A stretch of DNA of 64,000 bases from Cupriavidus laharis (GTDB lineage Bacteria; Pseudomonadota; Gammaproteobacteria; Burkholderiales; Burkholderiaceae): contig NZ_CAJZAI010000004.1 in assembly GCF_914271435.1 (NCBI RefSeq), positions 186,001-250,000 of the forward strand, written 5' to 3'. The translations under genes were made by a program, and so were the position numbers. The notes below the pieces were generated by a model. It was given only the letters and a program-made list of their open reading frames with translations, was not told where the DNA came from and did no database searches. Below, piece after piece: positions 41,257 through 51,329 of the stretch. The first letter of the stretch is position 1, and each line of letters opens with the position of its first letter.

Positions 41257-43155
41257 ATGAGCCAACACAGCCAGTTCCGACTGCTCGGCGTGCGCCGTTT
41301 TGCCCCGTTTTTCTGGACCCAGTTCCTGGGGGCGATGAATGACAATGTCTTCAAGGTCGCTTTCACCTCGCTGGTGACCTACCACACGGCGCTGTTCGAG
41401 GGCGTGGATGCCCGCAGTGCCGCGTTCCTGATCTCGGCGATTTTCATCGCGCCGTTCGTGCTGTTTTCCGCGACCAGCGGGCAGATCGCCGACAAGATGG
41501 AAAAGTCGCGCCTGATCCGGCTGGTGAAGTCGCTGGAAATCGCCATCATGGCGCTTGGCTGCGCCGGCTTCGCCTGGCACAGCGCCACGCTGCTCTACAC
41601 GGGCACCTTCCTGATGGGCCTGCATTCCACGCTGTTCGGCCCGGTCAAGTTCGCGTACCTGCCGCAGCATCTGGATGAATCCGAACTGGTCGGCGGCAAC
41701 GGGCTGGTCGAGATGGGCACCTTTGTCGCCATCCTGATCGGCACGCTGCTGGGTGGCGAACTGGCCGGGCTGGAGCAGGGCGGCAAGCTGATCGGGCCGC
41801 TGTACGTCGGGGTGGCTTGCATCGGCCTTGCCGTGGCCGGGCGCGTCGTGTCCGGCGGCGTGCCGGTGTCGCCGGCGCCGCAGCCCGATCTGCGCATCAA
41901 CTGGAACCCGTTCACGGAAACCTGGCGCAACCTGATGCTCGCGCGCGGGAACCGCACGGTCTTCCTGAGCCTGCTGGGCATTTCGTGGCTGTGGTTCCTG
42001 GGGGCGACCTTCCTGACCTCGTTCTTCAGCTTCGCCAAGGACGTGCTGGGCGGTGACCAGAACGTGGTGACGCTGCTGCTGGCGGTGTTCTCGGTGGGCA
42101 TCGGCATCGGCTCGCTGCTGTGCGAGCGCTTGTCGGGCCGGCATGTCGAGATCGGCCTGGTGCCGTTCGGCTCGATCGGCATGACGGTGTTCGCGGTGGA
42201 CCTGTACTTCGCCAGCCACGGGCAGGCGAGCGGCACGCTGACCGGCATCGGCGGCTTCCTTGCCGAGTCGCGCCACTGGCGCGTGCTGGCCGACCTGCTG
42301 CTGCTGGCGATGTTCGGCGGCTTCTACAGCGTGCCGCTGTACGCGCTGATCCAGAGCCGCAGCGCGCCGACGCATCGTGCGCGCATCATTGCCGCCAACA
42401 ACATCCTCAACAGCTTCTTCATGATTGGCGCCTCGCTGCTCGGCGTGGCGCTGACCCAGGCCGGTTTCAGCATTCCGGAGCTGTTCCTGGTGGTCGGCCT
42501 GCTCAATGCGCTGGTGGCCATCTACATCTACTCGCTGGTGCCCGAATTCCTGCTGCGCTTCGTGGCCTGGATCCTGGTGCATACGGTGTACAGGCTGCGG
42601 CGCGTCAATGCCGAGCGCATTCCGGCCGAAGGTCCGGCCGTGCTGGTCTGCAACCACGTCAGCTTTGCCGACGCGGTGGTGCTGATGGCGGCCAGCCCGC
42701 GCCCGGTGCGCTTCGTGATGGACCACCACATCTTCAAGGTGCCGCTGATGTCGTGGTTCTTCCGCCAGGCGCGCGCGATTCCGATCGCGCCCGCGCACGA
42801 AGATCCCGCGCTGCTCGCGAAGGCCTACGACGACGTAGCCGTGGCCTTGCAGGAGGGCGACCTGGTCTGCATCTTCCCGGAAGGCAAGATCACGGCGACT
42901 GGCGAGATCAACGCCTTCAAGCAGGGTGTGCAGCAGATCATCCAGCGCACGCCGGTGACGGTCGTGCCGATGGCGCTGCGCGGCCTTTGGGGCAGCTTCT
43001 TTTCGCGCAAGGGCGGGGCGGCCATGACGCGGCCGTTCCGTCGCGGCATTCTGAGCCGGCTGGAGCTGGTCGTAGGCGAGCCGGTGCCGCCGGAGCGGGC
43101 CACGCCGGAAAGCCTGCAGCAGATGGTGACCGCCCTGCGCGGCGAGTGGCGCTAG
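41257..43155 (+). CDS. MFS lysophospholipid transporter-acyltransferase fusion (LplT-PlsC)
   Basis: A 632-residue fusion. Residues 1-420 are an LplT-like MFS transporter (FFWTQFLGAMNDNVFKVAFTSL). The C-terminal part from about 440 is a PlsC-type 1-acylglycerol-phosphate acyltransferase with the HX4D motif at His467/Asp472 (NHVSFAD) and FPEGKITATG. In enterobacteria LplT flips lysophosphatidylethanolamine inward and Aas re-acylates it; here both steps are in one protein, without the Aas acyl-ACP synthetase domain. Likely inner-membrane phospholipid repair. A CDP-type downstream partner is absent. Confidence 0.87.
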   Translation: MSQHSQFRLLGVRRFAPFFWTQFLGAMNDNVFKVAFTSLVTYHTALFEGVDARSAAFLISAIFIAPFVLFSATSGQIADKMEKSRLIRLVKSLEIAIMALGCAGFAWHSATLLYTGTFLMGLHSTLFGPVKFAYLPQHLDESELVGGNGLVEMGTFVAILIGTLLGGELAGLEQGGKLIGPLYVGVACIGLAVAGRVVSGGVPVSPAPQPDLRINWNPFTETWRNLMLARGNRTVFLSLLGISWLWFLGATFLTSFFSFAKDVLGGDQNVVTLLLAVFSVGIGIGSLLCERLSGRHVEIGLVPFGSIGMTVFAVDLYFASHGQASGTLTGIGGFLAESRHWRVLADLLLLAMFGGFYSVPLYALIQSRSAPTHRARIIAANNILNSFFMIGASLLGVALTQAGFSIPELFLVVGLLNALVAIYIYSLVPEFLLRFVAWILVHTVYRLRRVNAERIPAEGPAVLVCNHVSFADAVVLMAASPRPVRFVMDHHIFKVPLMSWFFRQARAIPIAPAHEDPALLAKAYDDVAVALQEGDLVCIFPEGKITATGEINAFKQGVQQIIQRTPVTVVPMALRGLWGSFFSRKGGAAMTRPFRRGILSRLELVVGEPVPPERATPESLQQMVTALRGEWR

Positions 43156-43190
43156 CCGGCGTCCCTGACGGATTCTCCGCGACTTCCGCC

Positions 43191-43931
43191 ATGCTCACGC
43201 TCTACACATTTGGCCCCGCCTTCGGCCTGCCCGACGCCAGCCCCTTCGTTACCAAGGCCGAGATGCTGCTCAAGCTGGCCGGCCTGCCTTACCAGACGAA
43301 GCGCGGCAGCCTGCGGCGCGCGCCCAAGGGCAAGCTGCCCTACCTGGACGACATGGGCCGGATCGTGGCCGATTCCACGCTGATCCGCTGGCATATCGAG
43401 AAGACCTACCACATCGACTTCGACGACGGCCTGAGCGCGGAAGCGCGCGGCATCGCGTGGGCGGCGGAAAAGCTGATGGAAGACAACCTGTACTGGGCCG
43501 TGGCGCGCGTACGGTGGCTCGATGAAGCCAACTTCGAGCGCGGCCCTGCCCAGTTCTTCCGCGGCGTGCCGGCGCCGATGCGCGGTCTGGCCGAGCGCCT
43601 GGTGCGTCACAAGGTACGCCGTACGTTGTGGAATCAAGGGCTGGGGCGGCATAGCGAAGAGGAACTGGTCGCGCTGGCCAACAAGGGCGTCACGTCGATT
43701 GCGGACATCCTTGGCGACCAGCCGTACCTGATGGGCGAGCGCCCATGCGGCGCCGATGCCACGCTGTTCGCGTTCGCCGGCAGCCTGCTGTGCCCGGTGT
43801 TCGACACGCCGATCCGCACGGCCGCGGAAGGGCATGCCAACCTGGTGGCCTACGTGGCGCGCATGCAGCAGGAGTTCTATCCGGATTTCGATCCGGGCGC
43901 GGCGCAGCAGGGCGAGCCGTCGCGCCGCTGA
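43191..43931 (+). CDS. GST-superfamily protein (metaxin/Faxc-like)
   Basis: A 246-residue protein. The N-terminal thioredoxin-like domain (FGLPDASPFVTKAEMLLKLA, KGKLPYLDD, DSTLIRWHIE) and the all-helical C-terminal domain match the GST_N_4/GST_C_6 group related to metaxin and Failed axon connections. Glutathione binding or catalysis is not established for this branch. It lies 35 bases after the LplT-PlsC gene and 76 before aroC on the same strand. Confidence 0.82.
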   Translation: MLTLYTFGPAFGLPDASPFVTKAEMLLKLAGLPYQTKRGSLRRAPKGKLPYLDDMGRIVADSTLIRWHIEKTYHIDFDDGLSAEARGIAWAAEKLMEDNLYWAVARVRWLDEANFERGPAQFFRGVPAPMRGLAERLVRHKVRRTLWNQGLGRHSEEELVALANKGVTSIADILGDQPYLMGERPCGADATLFAFAGSLLCPVFDTPIRTAAEGHANLVAYVARMQQEFYPDFDPGAAQQGEPSRR

Positions 43932-44007
43932 GCGGCCGGCGGGGCGCAGAAGGGGATGCATTGGCCTTACAATGTAGGCCGTCCCCAATTCCTGTGCGGT
44001 TTCCATC

Positions 44008-45120
44008 ATGTCCGGCAATACCCTTGGCCTGCTCTTCACTGTCACCACGTTTGGCGAATCGCACGGACCCGCCATCGGCGCGGTGGTGGATGGCTGCCCG
44101 CCGGGCATGGCGCTGACCGAGTCCGACATCCAGGCCGACCTGGACCGCCGCAAGCCCGGCACCTCGCGGCACGTCACGCAGCGCAAGGAGCCGGACCAGG
44201 TCGAAATCCTCTCGGGCGTGTTCGAAGGCAAGACCACGGGTACGCCGATCTGCCTGCTGATCCGCAACACTGACCAGCGCAGCAAGGACTACGGCAACAT
44301 CGTCGAAACCTTCCGACCCGGGCATGCCGACTACACCTACTGGCAGAAGTACGGCATCCGCGACTACCGCGGTGGCGGCCGTTCGTCGGCGCGGCTGACC
44401 GCGCCGGTGGTGGCGGCGGGCGCCGTGGCCAAGAAATGGCTGCGTGAACACTACGGCACGGAGATCCGCGGCTACATGTCGCAACTGGGCGAGATCGAGG
44501 TGCCGTTCAGCGACTGGTCGCATGTGCCGGAGAACCCGTTCTTCGCCGCGAACGCGGATATCGTGCCGGAACTGGAAACCTATATGGACGCGCTGCGCCG
44601 CGATGGCGATTCGGTCGGCGCGCGTATCGAGGTGGTGGCCAGCAATGTGCCCGTAGGCCTTGGCGAGCCGCTGTTCGACCGGCTCGACGCCGATATCGCG
44701 CATGCCATGATGGGCCTCAACGCGGTCAAGGGTGTGGAGATCGGCGCCGGCTTCGCCAGCGTGGCGCAGCGCGGCAGCGAGCATGGTGACGAACTCACCG
44801 CGCAGGGCTTCCGCAGCAACAACGCGGGCGGCATCCTGGGCGGCATTTCCACGGGCCAGGACATCACTGTGTCGCTGGCGATCAAGCCGACTTCCAGCAT
44901 CCGTACACCGCGCGAGTCGATCGACAAGGCCGGCAATGCGGCGACCGTCGAAACCTTCGGCCGCCACGACCCGTGCGTGGGTATCCGCGCCACGCCGATC
45001 GCCGAGGCGCTGCTGGCGCTGGTGCTGGTCGACCACGCGCTGCGCCACCGTGGCCAGTGCGGCGACGTCAAGGTGGATACGCCGCGCATTCCTGCGCAGG
45101 CGCCCGGCCAGCCGGGCTGA
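44008..45120 (+). CDS. aroC: Chorismate synthase
   Basis: A 370-residue enzyme. The three family signatures are visible: [18 protein letters not shown], the Arg-rich [20 protein letters not shown] and the later [16 protein letters not shown]. It converts 5-enolpyruvylshikimate 3-phosphate to chorismate with reduced FMN, the last step of the shikimate trunk. The ATG at 44008 gives the usual N-terminus ([16 protein letters not shown]). The next gene begins at its very stop codon. Confidence 0.97.
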   Translation: MSGNTLGLLFTVTTFGESHGPAIGAVVDGCPPGMALTESDIQADLDRRKPGTSRHVTQRKEPDQVEILSGVFEGKTTGTPICLLIRNTDQRSKDYGNIVETFRPGHADYTYWQKYGIRDYRGGGRSSARLTAPVVAAGAVAKKWLREHYGTEIRGYMSQLGEIEVPFSDWSHVPENPFFAANADIVPELETYMDALRRDGDSVGARIEVVASNVPVGLGEPLFDRLDADIAHAMMGLNAVKGVEIGAGFASVAQRGSEHGDELTAQGFRSNNAGGILGGISTGQDITVSLAIKPTSSIRTPRESIDKAGNAATVETFGRHDPCVGIRATPIAEALLALVLVDHALRHRGQCGDVKVDTPRIPAQAPGQPG

Positions 45121-46389
45121 GTGGGCGCGGCGCCCAAGACCGTCACCGCCATTCCGGCGCGGCCCGAGTATGGCCGCTTCGGTCTCTTCTACCTGGGGTA
45201 CTACGGCTACGTCGGCGTGATCTCGCCGTTCGTCAGCCTGTTCTTCGCCGCGCGTGGCTTCACGGCCGTGCAGATCGGTGTGCTGATGGCCTCGTTCCAG
45301 TTCAGCCGCATCCTTGGCCCCTACCTGTGGGGCTGGCTCTCGGACATGATGCACACGCGCGTGCGCATCCTGCGGCTGACGGCGGTCGGTGCGCTGGCGG
45401 CTTTCCTGGCCCTGCCGGCCGTGCACAGCTATGGCGGCATGATGGCGATGATGGTTGCCATCAGCCTCATCACGAGCGCGATGTCGCCGCTCGGCGACGC
45501 GCTGACCATTTCCACGCTGCGCCGTTATGGCGCCTTCGACCACCGCTATGGCCGCATCCGCATGTTCGGCTCGGTGGGCTTCATTGCCGCCGTGCTGGCG
45601 GGCGGGGCGCTGTTCCAGCAGCTCGGCATGCAGGCCTTCCCGTGGGTGGCCAGTGCCATGCTGGCGATCCTGATGGCAATGGTGTTCGGCATGCGCGATG
45701 CGCCCGACGAGGGCCCGCGCGTGCGCCCGCCGCCGGCGCTGCCGCTGCTGCGCCGGCCGGACGTGGCATGGTTCTTCGCCTCGGCCTTCCTGATGATGTT
45801 CGCGCACGCGGCGCTGTATGTGTTCTATTCGCTCTATCTCGAGCGGCTGGGCTACAGCAAGTTCGCGATCGGCGTGATGTGGACGATCGGCGTGGTGGCG
45901 GAGATCGTGTTCTTCTATTTCCAGGGCCGGCTGTTTGCGCGCGTGCCGCTGGGGACGATCCTGGCCGGTACGTTCGTGCTGGCCGCGGTGCGCTTCGGCC
46001 TGACCGGCTACTTCCCTGAAGTGCTGTGGCTGATGGCGGCGGTGCAGGTGCTGCATGCCGCCACCTTTGCCGCCCACCACAGCGCCAGCCTCAAGCGCCT
46101 GCAGCACTGGTTCGCGGGGCCGCTGCAGGGCCGGGGGCAGGCGCTGTACACGGGGATTTCGTACGGCGTGGGCGGTACGCTCGGCGGGCTGGTGATGGGC
46201 TGGACCTGGAAGGTGCTGGCACCCGCGCACACCTTCGGACTGGCGGCGGCCGCCGCTGCGGTGGGCGCGGTCTGCGCCCTGATGAGTTTCCGCGGCGGCC
46301 CGGGTGCGGCTCAGGCCAGTTCAGCGGCTACGCGTTCGGCGATGGCCAGCGACGAAGTCAGCCCTGGCGACTCGATGCCGAACAGGTGA
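45121..46389 (+). CDS. MFS transporter of the HcaT-like family
   Basis: A 422-residue 12-helix carrier. [20 protein letters not shown] and [20 protein letters not shown] match the nucleoside/3-phenylpropionate (HcaT-like) MFS branch. The start is taken as GTG at 45121, directly after the aroC stop, so translation is likely coupled to aroC; no strong ribosome binding site is visible. The 3' end overlaps the convergent FAD oxidase gene by about 79 bases. Substrate unknown. Confidence 0.8.
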   Translation: MGAAPKTVTAIPARPEYGRFGLFYLGYYGYVGVISPFVSLFFAARGFTAVQIGVLMASFQFSRILGPYLWGWLSDMMHTRVRILRLTAVGALAAFLALPAVHSYGGMMAMMVAISLITSAMSPLGDALTISTLRRYGAFDHRYGRIRMFGSVGFIAAVLAGGALFQQLGMQAFPWVASAMLAILMAMVFGMRDAPDEGPRVRPPPALPLLRRPDVAWFFASAFLMMFAHAALYVFYSLYLERLGYSKFAIGVMWTIGVVAEIVFFYFQGRLFARVPLGTILAGTFVLAAVRFGLTGYFPEVLWLMAAVQVLHAATFAAHHSASLKRLQHWFAGPLQGRGQALYTGISYGVGGTLGGLVMGWTWKVLAPAHTFGLAAAAAAVGAVCALMSFRGGPGAAQASSAATRSAMASDEVSPGDSMPNR

Positions 46390-47417
46390 ACCAGTCCCGG
46401 CACGCCGTGCACGGCGGGGCCGTCGATGCGGAAATCCGCCACCATCTCGTGCGGGCCGCTGATCTTGGGGCGAATGCCGGCATAGCCCGGCTGCAGCACA
46501 CCGTCGGCCAGGGCCGGCCAGTAGCGGCGGACCTCGTCGTAGAAGCTGTCCGCGTCGGCGGGGTCGACGCTGTATTCGATGTCGTCGATCCAGCGCACAT
46601 TGGGGCCGAAGCGGGCCTGGCCGCCCATGTCCAGCGTCAGGTGCACGCCCAGGCCGGCGGCCTCGGGCACCGGATAGATCAGCCGCGAGAACGGCGCACG
46701 GCCGGCCAGCGTGAAATAGCAGCCCTTGGCGTAGTACTGCGGCGGAATGTGGGCCTCCGGCATGCCATCGATACGGCGTGCCAGTTCGGGCGCGGTCAGG
46801 CCTGCCGAGTTGACGACTGTCCGGGCCAGCAGCGTGGTGCTGCCGCCGTCCTCGTCGCCAACTTCCAGTTCGATGCCCGCGGGTGTGATCGCGCCGCGCA
46901 GCACCGGTGACTGGACGGCCAGCATCGCGCCGGCATTCTCGGCATCGCCGAGCAGGGCAGTCATCAGCCCGTGGCTGTCAACGATGCCGGTGGACGGCGA
47001 GAGCAGGGCGGCGTGGCATTGCAGTTGCGGCTCCAGCGCCTGCGCTTCGGCGCGGCTCAGGAACTGCAGGTCATGCACGCCATTGGCCGCGGCTTTGGCT
47101 CGGATACCTTCCAGCGTGGCGACCTGCGCCTCGCTGGTGGCGACGATCAGCTTGCCGCAGCGCTGGTGGGCGACATGGTGCGAGGCGCAGTATTCGTACA
47201 GCATCTGCTTGCCGCGCACGCACAGGTCGGCCTTGAGCGAGCCGGCAGGGTAGTAGATGCCGGCATGGATCACCTCGCTGTTGCGCGCGCTGGTGATGGT
47301 GCCGAAGGCGTTCTCGGTCTCCAGGATGATGACTTCCCGCCCGTTCTGCGCCAGCGCCCTGGCTGCCGCCAGGCCGACGACACCCGCACCGATCACCACG
47401 CAATCCACGTTCTCCAT
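46311..47417 (-). CDS. FAD-dependent oxidoreductase (LhgO-like L-2-hydroxyglutarate oxidase type)
   Basis: A 368-residue DAO-fold flavoprotein. [20 protein letters not shown] (FAD) at the start, [22 protein letters not shown] near 40, and the C-terminal [16 protein letters not shown] match the LhgO/YgaF group, which oxidises L-2-hydroxyglutarate with quinone as acceptor. A different 2-hydroxy acid or amino acid is possible. The ATG at 47417 follows AAGGAAGG. It lies 47 bases downstream of a GntR regulator on the same strand, its likely controller. Confidence 0.83.
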   Translation of the reverse strand: MENVDCVVIGAGVVGLAAARALAQNGREVIILETENAFGTITSARNSEVIHAGIYYPAGSLKADLCVRGKQMLYEYCASHHVAHQRCGKLIVATSEAQVATLEGIRAKAAANGVHDLQFLSRAEAQALEPQLQCHAALLSPSTGIVDSHGLMTALLGDAENAGAMLAVQSPVLRGAITPAGIELEVGDEDGGSTTLLARTVVNSAGLTAPELARRIDGMPEAHIPPQYYAKGCYFTLAGRAPFSRLIYPVPEAAGLGVHLTLDMGGQARFGPNVRWIDDIEYSVDPADADSFYDEVRRYWPALADGVLQPGYAGIRPKISGPHEMVADFRIDGPAVHGVPGLVHLFGIESPGLTSSLAIAERVAAELA

Positions 47418-47464
47418 GGTCCTTCCTTTGTTCTGGTTGATGCCGTATTCCATTGCCGGCCGGC

Positions 47465-48172
47465 TCAGGCCAGGCGCAGGCCCAGCCGCCCGGCGGCGGC
47501 GCTGAGGTGGTGATGCGCCGCCTGCCGTGCCGCGGCCGGGTTGCCGCTGGCGATGGCTTCCACCAGCGCCGCATGTTCCGTATCCGCGGCGCGCGCAGCG
47601 CCGCTTTCCACCCGTAGCCGGGCTGTGTTTTCCCAGGCACGCTGACGCGCGGCCAGCATCTGCTGGCTGACAAAGTCGGTCAGTCCCGTGAAGCAGGGGT
47701 TGTGCGCGGCCTGGGCGATGGCGTGGTGGAACGCAATATCGGCCGCCGCCGCAGCAGCGAAATCGCCGGCCTGTTCCTGCATGGCGGCAAGCGCTTCGCG
47801 GATTCGCTGCAGATCGGTATCGGTACGGCGCGTCGCAGCCATTTCAGCGCATGCCGTTTCCACGACCATGCGCAACTCGAACAGCTGCGCCAGCGTCGGG
47901 CCTCCGTCCGGCGTGCTGGCGACACGCCAGGCCTGGCCGCCCGGGGTGTCCGAGACGTAGGCGCCTGCGCCCTTGCGCGTCACCAGGATGCCGTCCGCCT
48001 TCAGCAGGGCAATGGCCTCCCGCACGATCGGGCGGCTCACGCCGAATGTACCCGCCAGTGCGGACTCCGCGGGCAGGCGCGCGCCTGCCGTGAAGCGGCC
48101 CGTGGCAATGTCTTCCCGCAATGACTGGGCAATGCGACTGGCGAGTGAGGCCGGGCGTGGGAGGGTATCCAT
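47465..48172 (-). CDS. GntR-family regulator, FadR (FCD) subfamily
   Basis: A 235-residue regulator. Winged helix-turn-helix at about 12-75 ([44 protein letters not shown]) and an all-helical FCD effector domain from about 88. The FCD subgroup binds organic acids, with metal-binding Asp/His residues. It is transcribed before the LhgO-like oxidase and probably controls it. A CTGTC-A-GACAG palindrome lies just upstream of the start. Confidence 0.87.
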   Translation of the reverse strand: MDTLPRPASLASRIAQSLREDIATGRFTAGARLPAESALAGTFGVSRPIVREAIALLKADGILVTRKGAGAYVSDTPGGQAWRVASTPDGGPTLAQLFELRMVVETACAEMAATRRTDTDLQRIREALAAMQEQAGDFAAAAAADIAFHHAIAQAAHNPCFTGLTDFVSQQMLAARQRAWENTARLRVESGAARAADTEHAALVEAIASGNPAAARQAAHHHLSAAAGRLGLRLA

Positions 48173-48190
48173 CGTCGATTAGTTGTCAGG

Positions 48191-48201
48191 CTGTCAGACA
48201 G
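48191..48201. promoter_or_regulatory. Palindrome upstream of the GntR gene
   Basis: CTGTC-A-GACAG, 19 bases before the GntR start and between divergent genes. FadR-type regulators bind similar TNGTnnnACNA palindromes, so this may be an autoregulatory operator. Confidence 0.45.
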
Positions 48202-48377
48202 ATTTAAGCGAATTTTGCCAATCGGGGGAGCTACCGTCAAGGGGGCGGCGGTTTAAAAAAAACTACTGCTACTCAATGTTTTCCGATATCCGTCGATATG
48301 ATTCGTGTGGCGGATGCTGCGCAACGGGCGGGCGACGCCCTTTTGGTCAGTTCATGGCCGCATTGCATGCTGGAACA

Positions 48378-49265
48378 ATGATGATCCATCTCTCTCCCAA
48401 CGATCTCCCCGTGGGCGCGCCCTTGCCCTGGTCGCTCCTGGACGGCGAAGGCAATCTGGTGCTGGGTAGCGGCAACGTCATCCCCGATGTCCGGGATCTG
48501 GCGCTGGTGTTCCGCCATGGCCTCCTGTGCCGTCAGGAGGCGGATTCCGGCGAGAATCCGGCGGCCGATCTGCCGCCGCCGGGCCCGCTGGGCCTGCAGG
48601 TCGGGACACTGCTGCACGTCAAGCAGCCAGGGGACAGTGGCCGTGCCGCAGCCAGCCGTCTGATCGGTTTTGTCGAGCAAGGCCTGTTCGTGACGTGGCC
48701 GCAACTGGGTGGCCGCGATCTGGCGGTGCAGGCCGACGATACGCTCTTGCTGCGTGGTTTTTCGGGCCGTGTCATCCACAGTTTCACGTCGACAATCACG
48801 GCGGTCTGTCGCAGTCCATTCCGCTACCTGGTGCTGTCGGCGCCATCGCAGTTCGACCAGATGCCGGTGCGCAAGGCGGCACGGGTACCAACCCGGCTGG
48901 CCGCCTACATGACGCAGTCGCAGGATGCCGGCCAGGAAGCCGCCCATGATGCGTTTTCCGCGGACCTCGCCAACGGTGCCGCGCGCCTGGTGATGCTGTC
49001 GGATATCAGCACCGGTGGGGCACTGGTGCAGGCAGCCGGGCCGGCGCCGGCGGTCGGCAGCCGGCTGCAGTTGCGCTTCCGCCTGCGTACCGCGTCGATC
49101 GACAGCGAAATCCTTGCCGGTGCCTGGGTCGTGGCCGACAGCAACGGAGACACCGAATTTCCGGCGTTCGGCATTGCGTTCGATGTGCTCGGCGAGCGCG
49201 AGATGACGCTGCTGCAGTGCTTTATCTACGAGCAGCTGCTGATGGGCAGCGGCCTGTCAGTCTAG
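48378..49265 (+). CDS. PilZ-domain (YcgR-like) cyclic di-GMP binding protein
   Basis: About 295 residues from the ATG at 48378; ATGs at 48276 and 48354 are also in frame and none has a clear ribosome binding site. The N-terminal part (PLPWSLLDGEGNLVLGSGN) resembles the YcgR-N domain. The C-terminal PilZ domain has the c-di-GMP signature RKAARVPTR and, further on, DISTGGALV, followed by IAFDVLGEREMTLLQCFIYE. Both signature parts are intact, so binding is likely. YcgR proteins slow flagellar motors; other PilZ proteins act on cellulose or transport. It ends at a bidirectional terminator. Confidence 0.85.
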   Translation: MMIHLSPNDLPVGAPLPWSLLDGEGNLVLGSGNVIPDVRDLALVFRHGLLCRQEADSGENPAADLPPPGPLGLQVGTLLHVKQPGDSGRAAASRLIGFVEQGLFVTWPQLGGRDLAVQADDTLLLRGFSGRVIHSFTSTITAVCRSPFRYLVLSAPSQFDQMPVRKAARVPTRLAAYMTQSQDAGQEAAHDAFSADLANGAARLVMLSDISTGGALVQAAGPAPAVGSRLQLRFRLRTASIDSEILAGAWVVADSNGDTEFPAFGIAFDVLGEREMTLLQCFIYEQLLMGSGLSV

Positions 49266-49288
49266 GCACTGATAACGGCGGCGAAAGG

Positions 49289-49316
49289 AAAAGAGGCACC
49301 CGCAGGTGCCTCTTTT
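49289..49316. terminator. Bidirectional terminator between the PilZ and etfD genes
   Basis: Perfect 12-base stem AAAAGAGGCACC / GGTGCCTCTTTT with loop CGCA, functional in both directions for the converging genes. Confidence 0.9.
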
Positions 49317-49352
49317 GCCTGGCGTCCCGGCATATGACCGGGCGCGCTAGCC

Positions 49353-51041
49353 TTACATGTTCACATAGTTCGGGCCGCCGCCGCCTTCCGGCGTGACCCA
49401 GACGATGTTCTGCGTCGGGTCCTTGATGTCGCAGGTCTTGCAGTGCACGCAGTTCTGCGCATTGATCTGCAGACGCTCCTTGCCCGAGGTCTCGTCCTGC
49501 ACGAACTCGTACACGCCGGCCGGGCAGTAGCGGCTTTCGGGGCCCGCGAACTTTTCCCAGTTGACGTTGACCGGCACGCTGGCGTCCTTCAGCGTCAGGT
49601 GGGCCGGCTGGTTCTCTTCGTGGTTGGTGTTGCTGATGAACACCGAGCTCAGGCGGTCGAAGGTCAGCTTGCCGTCCGGCTTCGGGTAGACGATTTTCTC
49701 GCACTCGGCCGCCGGCTTCAGGTAGACGTGGTCGGGCTTGGTCCGGTGGATGGTCCAGGGCGGGTTGCGAATGCCCAGCTTGGGCAGCAGCCACTGCTCG
49801 ATGCCGGTCATCAGCGTAGCCGTGGTGCGGCCCTTCTTGAACCACTGCTTGAAGTTCTTGGCCTGCAGCAGTTCCTTGTACAGCCAGCTCTGCTCGAAGG
49901 CGGCCGGGTAGGCGGTCAGCTCGTCGCCCTGGCGGCCGGCCTGCAGCGCGTCATAGGCGGCTTCGGCTGCCAGCATGCCGGTCTTGATGGCGGCGTGGCT
50001 GCCTTTGATGCGCGAGGCGTTCAGGTAGCCGGCGTCGCAGCCAACCAGTGCGCCGCCCGGGAACACGGTTTTCGGCAGCGACAGCAGGCCTCCCGCGGTG
50101 ATCGCGCGCGCGCCATAGCCGATGCGTTTGCCGCCTTCGAAGAACTTGCGGATCTCCGGGTGGGTCTTGAAGCGCTGGAATTCCTCGAACGGGGACAGCC
50201 AGGGGTTGGTGTAATCCAGGCCAACGACGAAGCCGACCGCGACCTTGTTGTCTTCCATGTGGTACAGGAAGGAACCACCGTAGGTCGCCGGGTCCAGCGG
50301 CCAGCCGGCGGTGTGAACCACCAGGCCGGGCTGATGCTTGGCCGGGTCGATTTCCCACAGTTCCTTGATGCCGATGCCATAGCTCTGCGGATCCTTGCCG
50401 GCGTCGAGCTTGAACTTCGCGATCAGCTGCTTGCCCAGGTGGCCGCGCGCGCCTTCGGCGAAGATGGTGTACTTGGCATGCAGTTCCATGCCGAGCTGGA
50501 AGTTGTCGGTGGGCTCGCCTTCCTTGCCGATGCCCATGTTGCCGGTGGCCACGCCCTTGACCGAGCCGTCGTCGTTGTAGAGCACTTCGGCCGCCGGGAA
50601 GCCAGGGAAGATCTCCACGCCCAGTGCTTCGGCCTGCTGGCCCAGCCAGCGCGTGACGTTGGACAGGCTGACGATGTAGTTGCCGTGGTTATGGAAGCAT
50701 TCCGGCAGCAGCGCGTTCGGGGTGCCCTTGGAGCCGGTCTCGTTGAGGAACAGGAACTTGTCCTCGGTGACCGGCTGGTTCAGCGGCGCGCCCAGTTCCT
50801 TCCAGTTGGGGAACAGCTCATTGAGCGCGCGCGGGTCCATGATGGCGCCCGACAGGATGTGCGCGCCGGGCTCGGAACCCTTTTCGAGTACGCACACATT
50901 GACGTCGTTGCCTTTCTCCTGTGCCAGCTGCTTCAGGCGGATGGCCGTGGCCAGGCCGGCGGGGCCGCCGCCGACGATGACCACATCGTATTCCATGGCC
51001 TCGCGTGGCCCGAACTGCTCCAGGAGTTGCTGCTGATCCAT
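49353..51041 (-). CDS. etfD: Electron transfer flavoprotein-ubiquinone oxidoreductase
   Basis: A 562-residue flavoprotein. FAD motif VIVGGGPAGLATAIRL near 20, the membrane-associated helix region, and the [4Fe-4S] cysteines Cys506, Cys531, Cys534 and Cys537 (NCVHCKTCDIKDP) are present. It passes electrons from reduced ETF (beta-oxidation, sarcosine and dimethylglycine dehydrogenases, and others) to ubiquinone at the inner membrane. The ATG at 51041 is set by the family N-terminus. A GAACG-GT-CGTTC palindrome lies in the upstream region shared with the SDR gene. Confidence 0.93.
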   Translation of the reverse strand: MDQQQLLEQFGPREAMEYDVVIVGGGPAGLATAIRLKQLAQEKGNDVNVCVLEKGSEPGAHILSGAIMDPRALNELFPNWKELGAPLNQPVTEDKFLFLNETGSKGTPNALLPECFHNHGNYIVSLSNVTRWLGQQAEALGVEIFPGFPAAEVLYNDDGSVKGVATGNMGIGKEGEPTDNFQLGMELHAKYTIFAEGARGHLGKQLIAKFKLDAGKDPQSYGIGIKELWEIDPAKHQPGLVVHTAGWPLDPATYGGSFLYHMEDNKVAVGFVVGLDYTNPWLSPFEEFQRFKTHPEIRKFFEGGKRIGYGARAITAGGLLSLPKTVFPGGALVGCDAGYLNASRIKGSHAAIKTGMLAAEAAYDALQAGRQGDELTAYPAAFEQSWLYKELLQAKNFKQWFKKGRTTATLMTGIEQWLLPKLGIRNPPWTIHRTKPDHVYLKPAAECEKIVYPKPDGKLTFDRLSSVFISNTNHEENQPAHLTLKDASVPVNVNWEKFAGPESRYCPAGVYEFVQDETSGKERLQINAQNCVHCKTCDIKDPTQNIVWVTPEGGGGPNYVNM

Positions 51042-51240
51042 TGTCTCTAACCCTCTGTTTCTTTGGCGCCTTGCCTGCAATTGTGGGAAATGCCTTGTTT
51101 GTTCGTATGGAACCGGCTTGCATGCAAAGGGCGCCAGGACACGCCATTCCGCGCGTTTTCCCTCTTTCCCTTTACGGGCCAAGTTCTTAGAATCTCCGGC
51201 ATTGTCCGGGACTCGTCACCCTCAGGCAAGGATTTTTTTG

Positions 51241-51252
51241 GAACGGTCGTTC
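51241..51252. promoter_or_regulatory. GAACG-GT-CGTTC palindrome between etfD and the SDR gene
   Basis: Perfect five-base arms around a two-base centre, located 199 bases before etfD and 78 before the divergent SDR. The position and form are those of a TetR-type operator such as fatty-acid regulators use. The assignment of a regulator is inference. Confidence 0.5.
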
Positions 51253-51329
51253 TTTTTTCTGGTATTCTGCCTTCCGCCCGACATTAGGCAGGGTACGCCA
51301 CACGGTCACGCCAGCACACAGAGGTAGAT

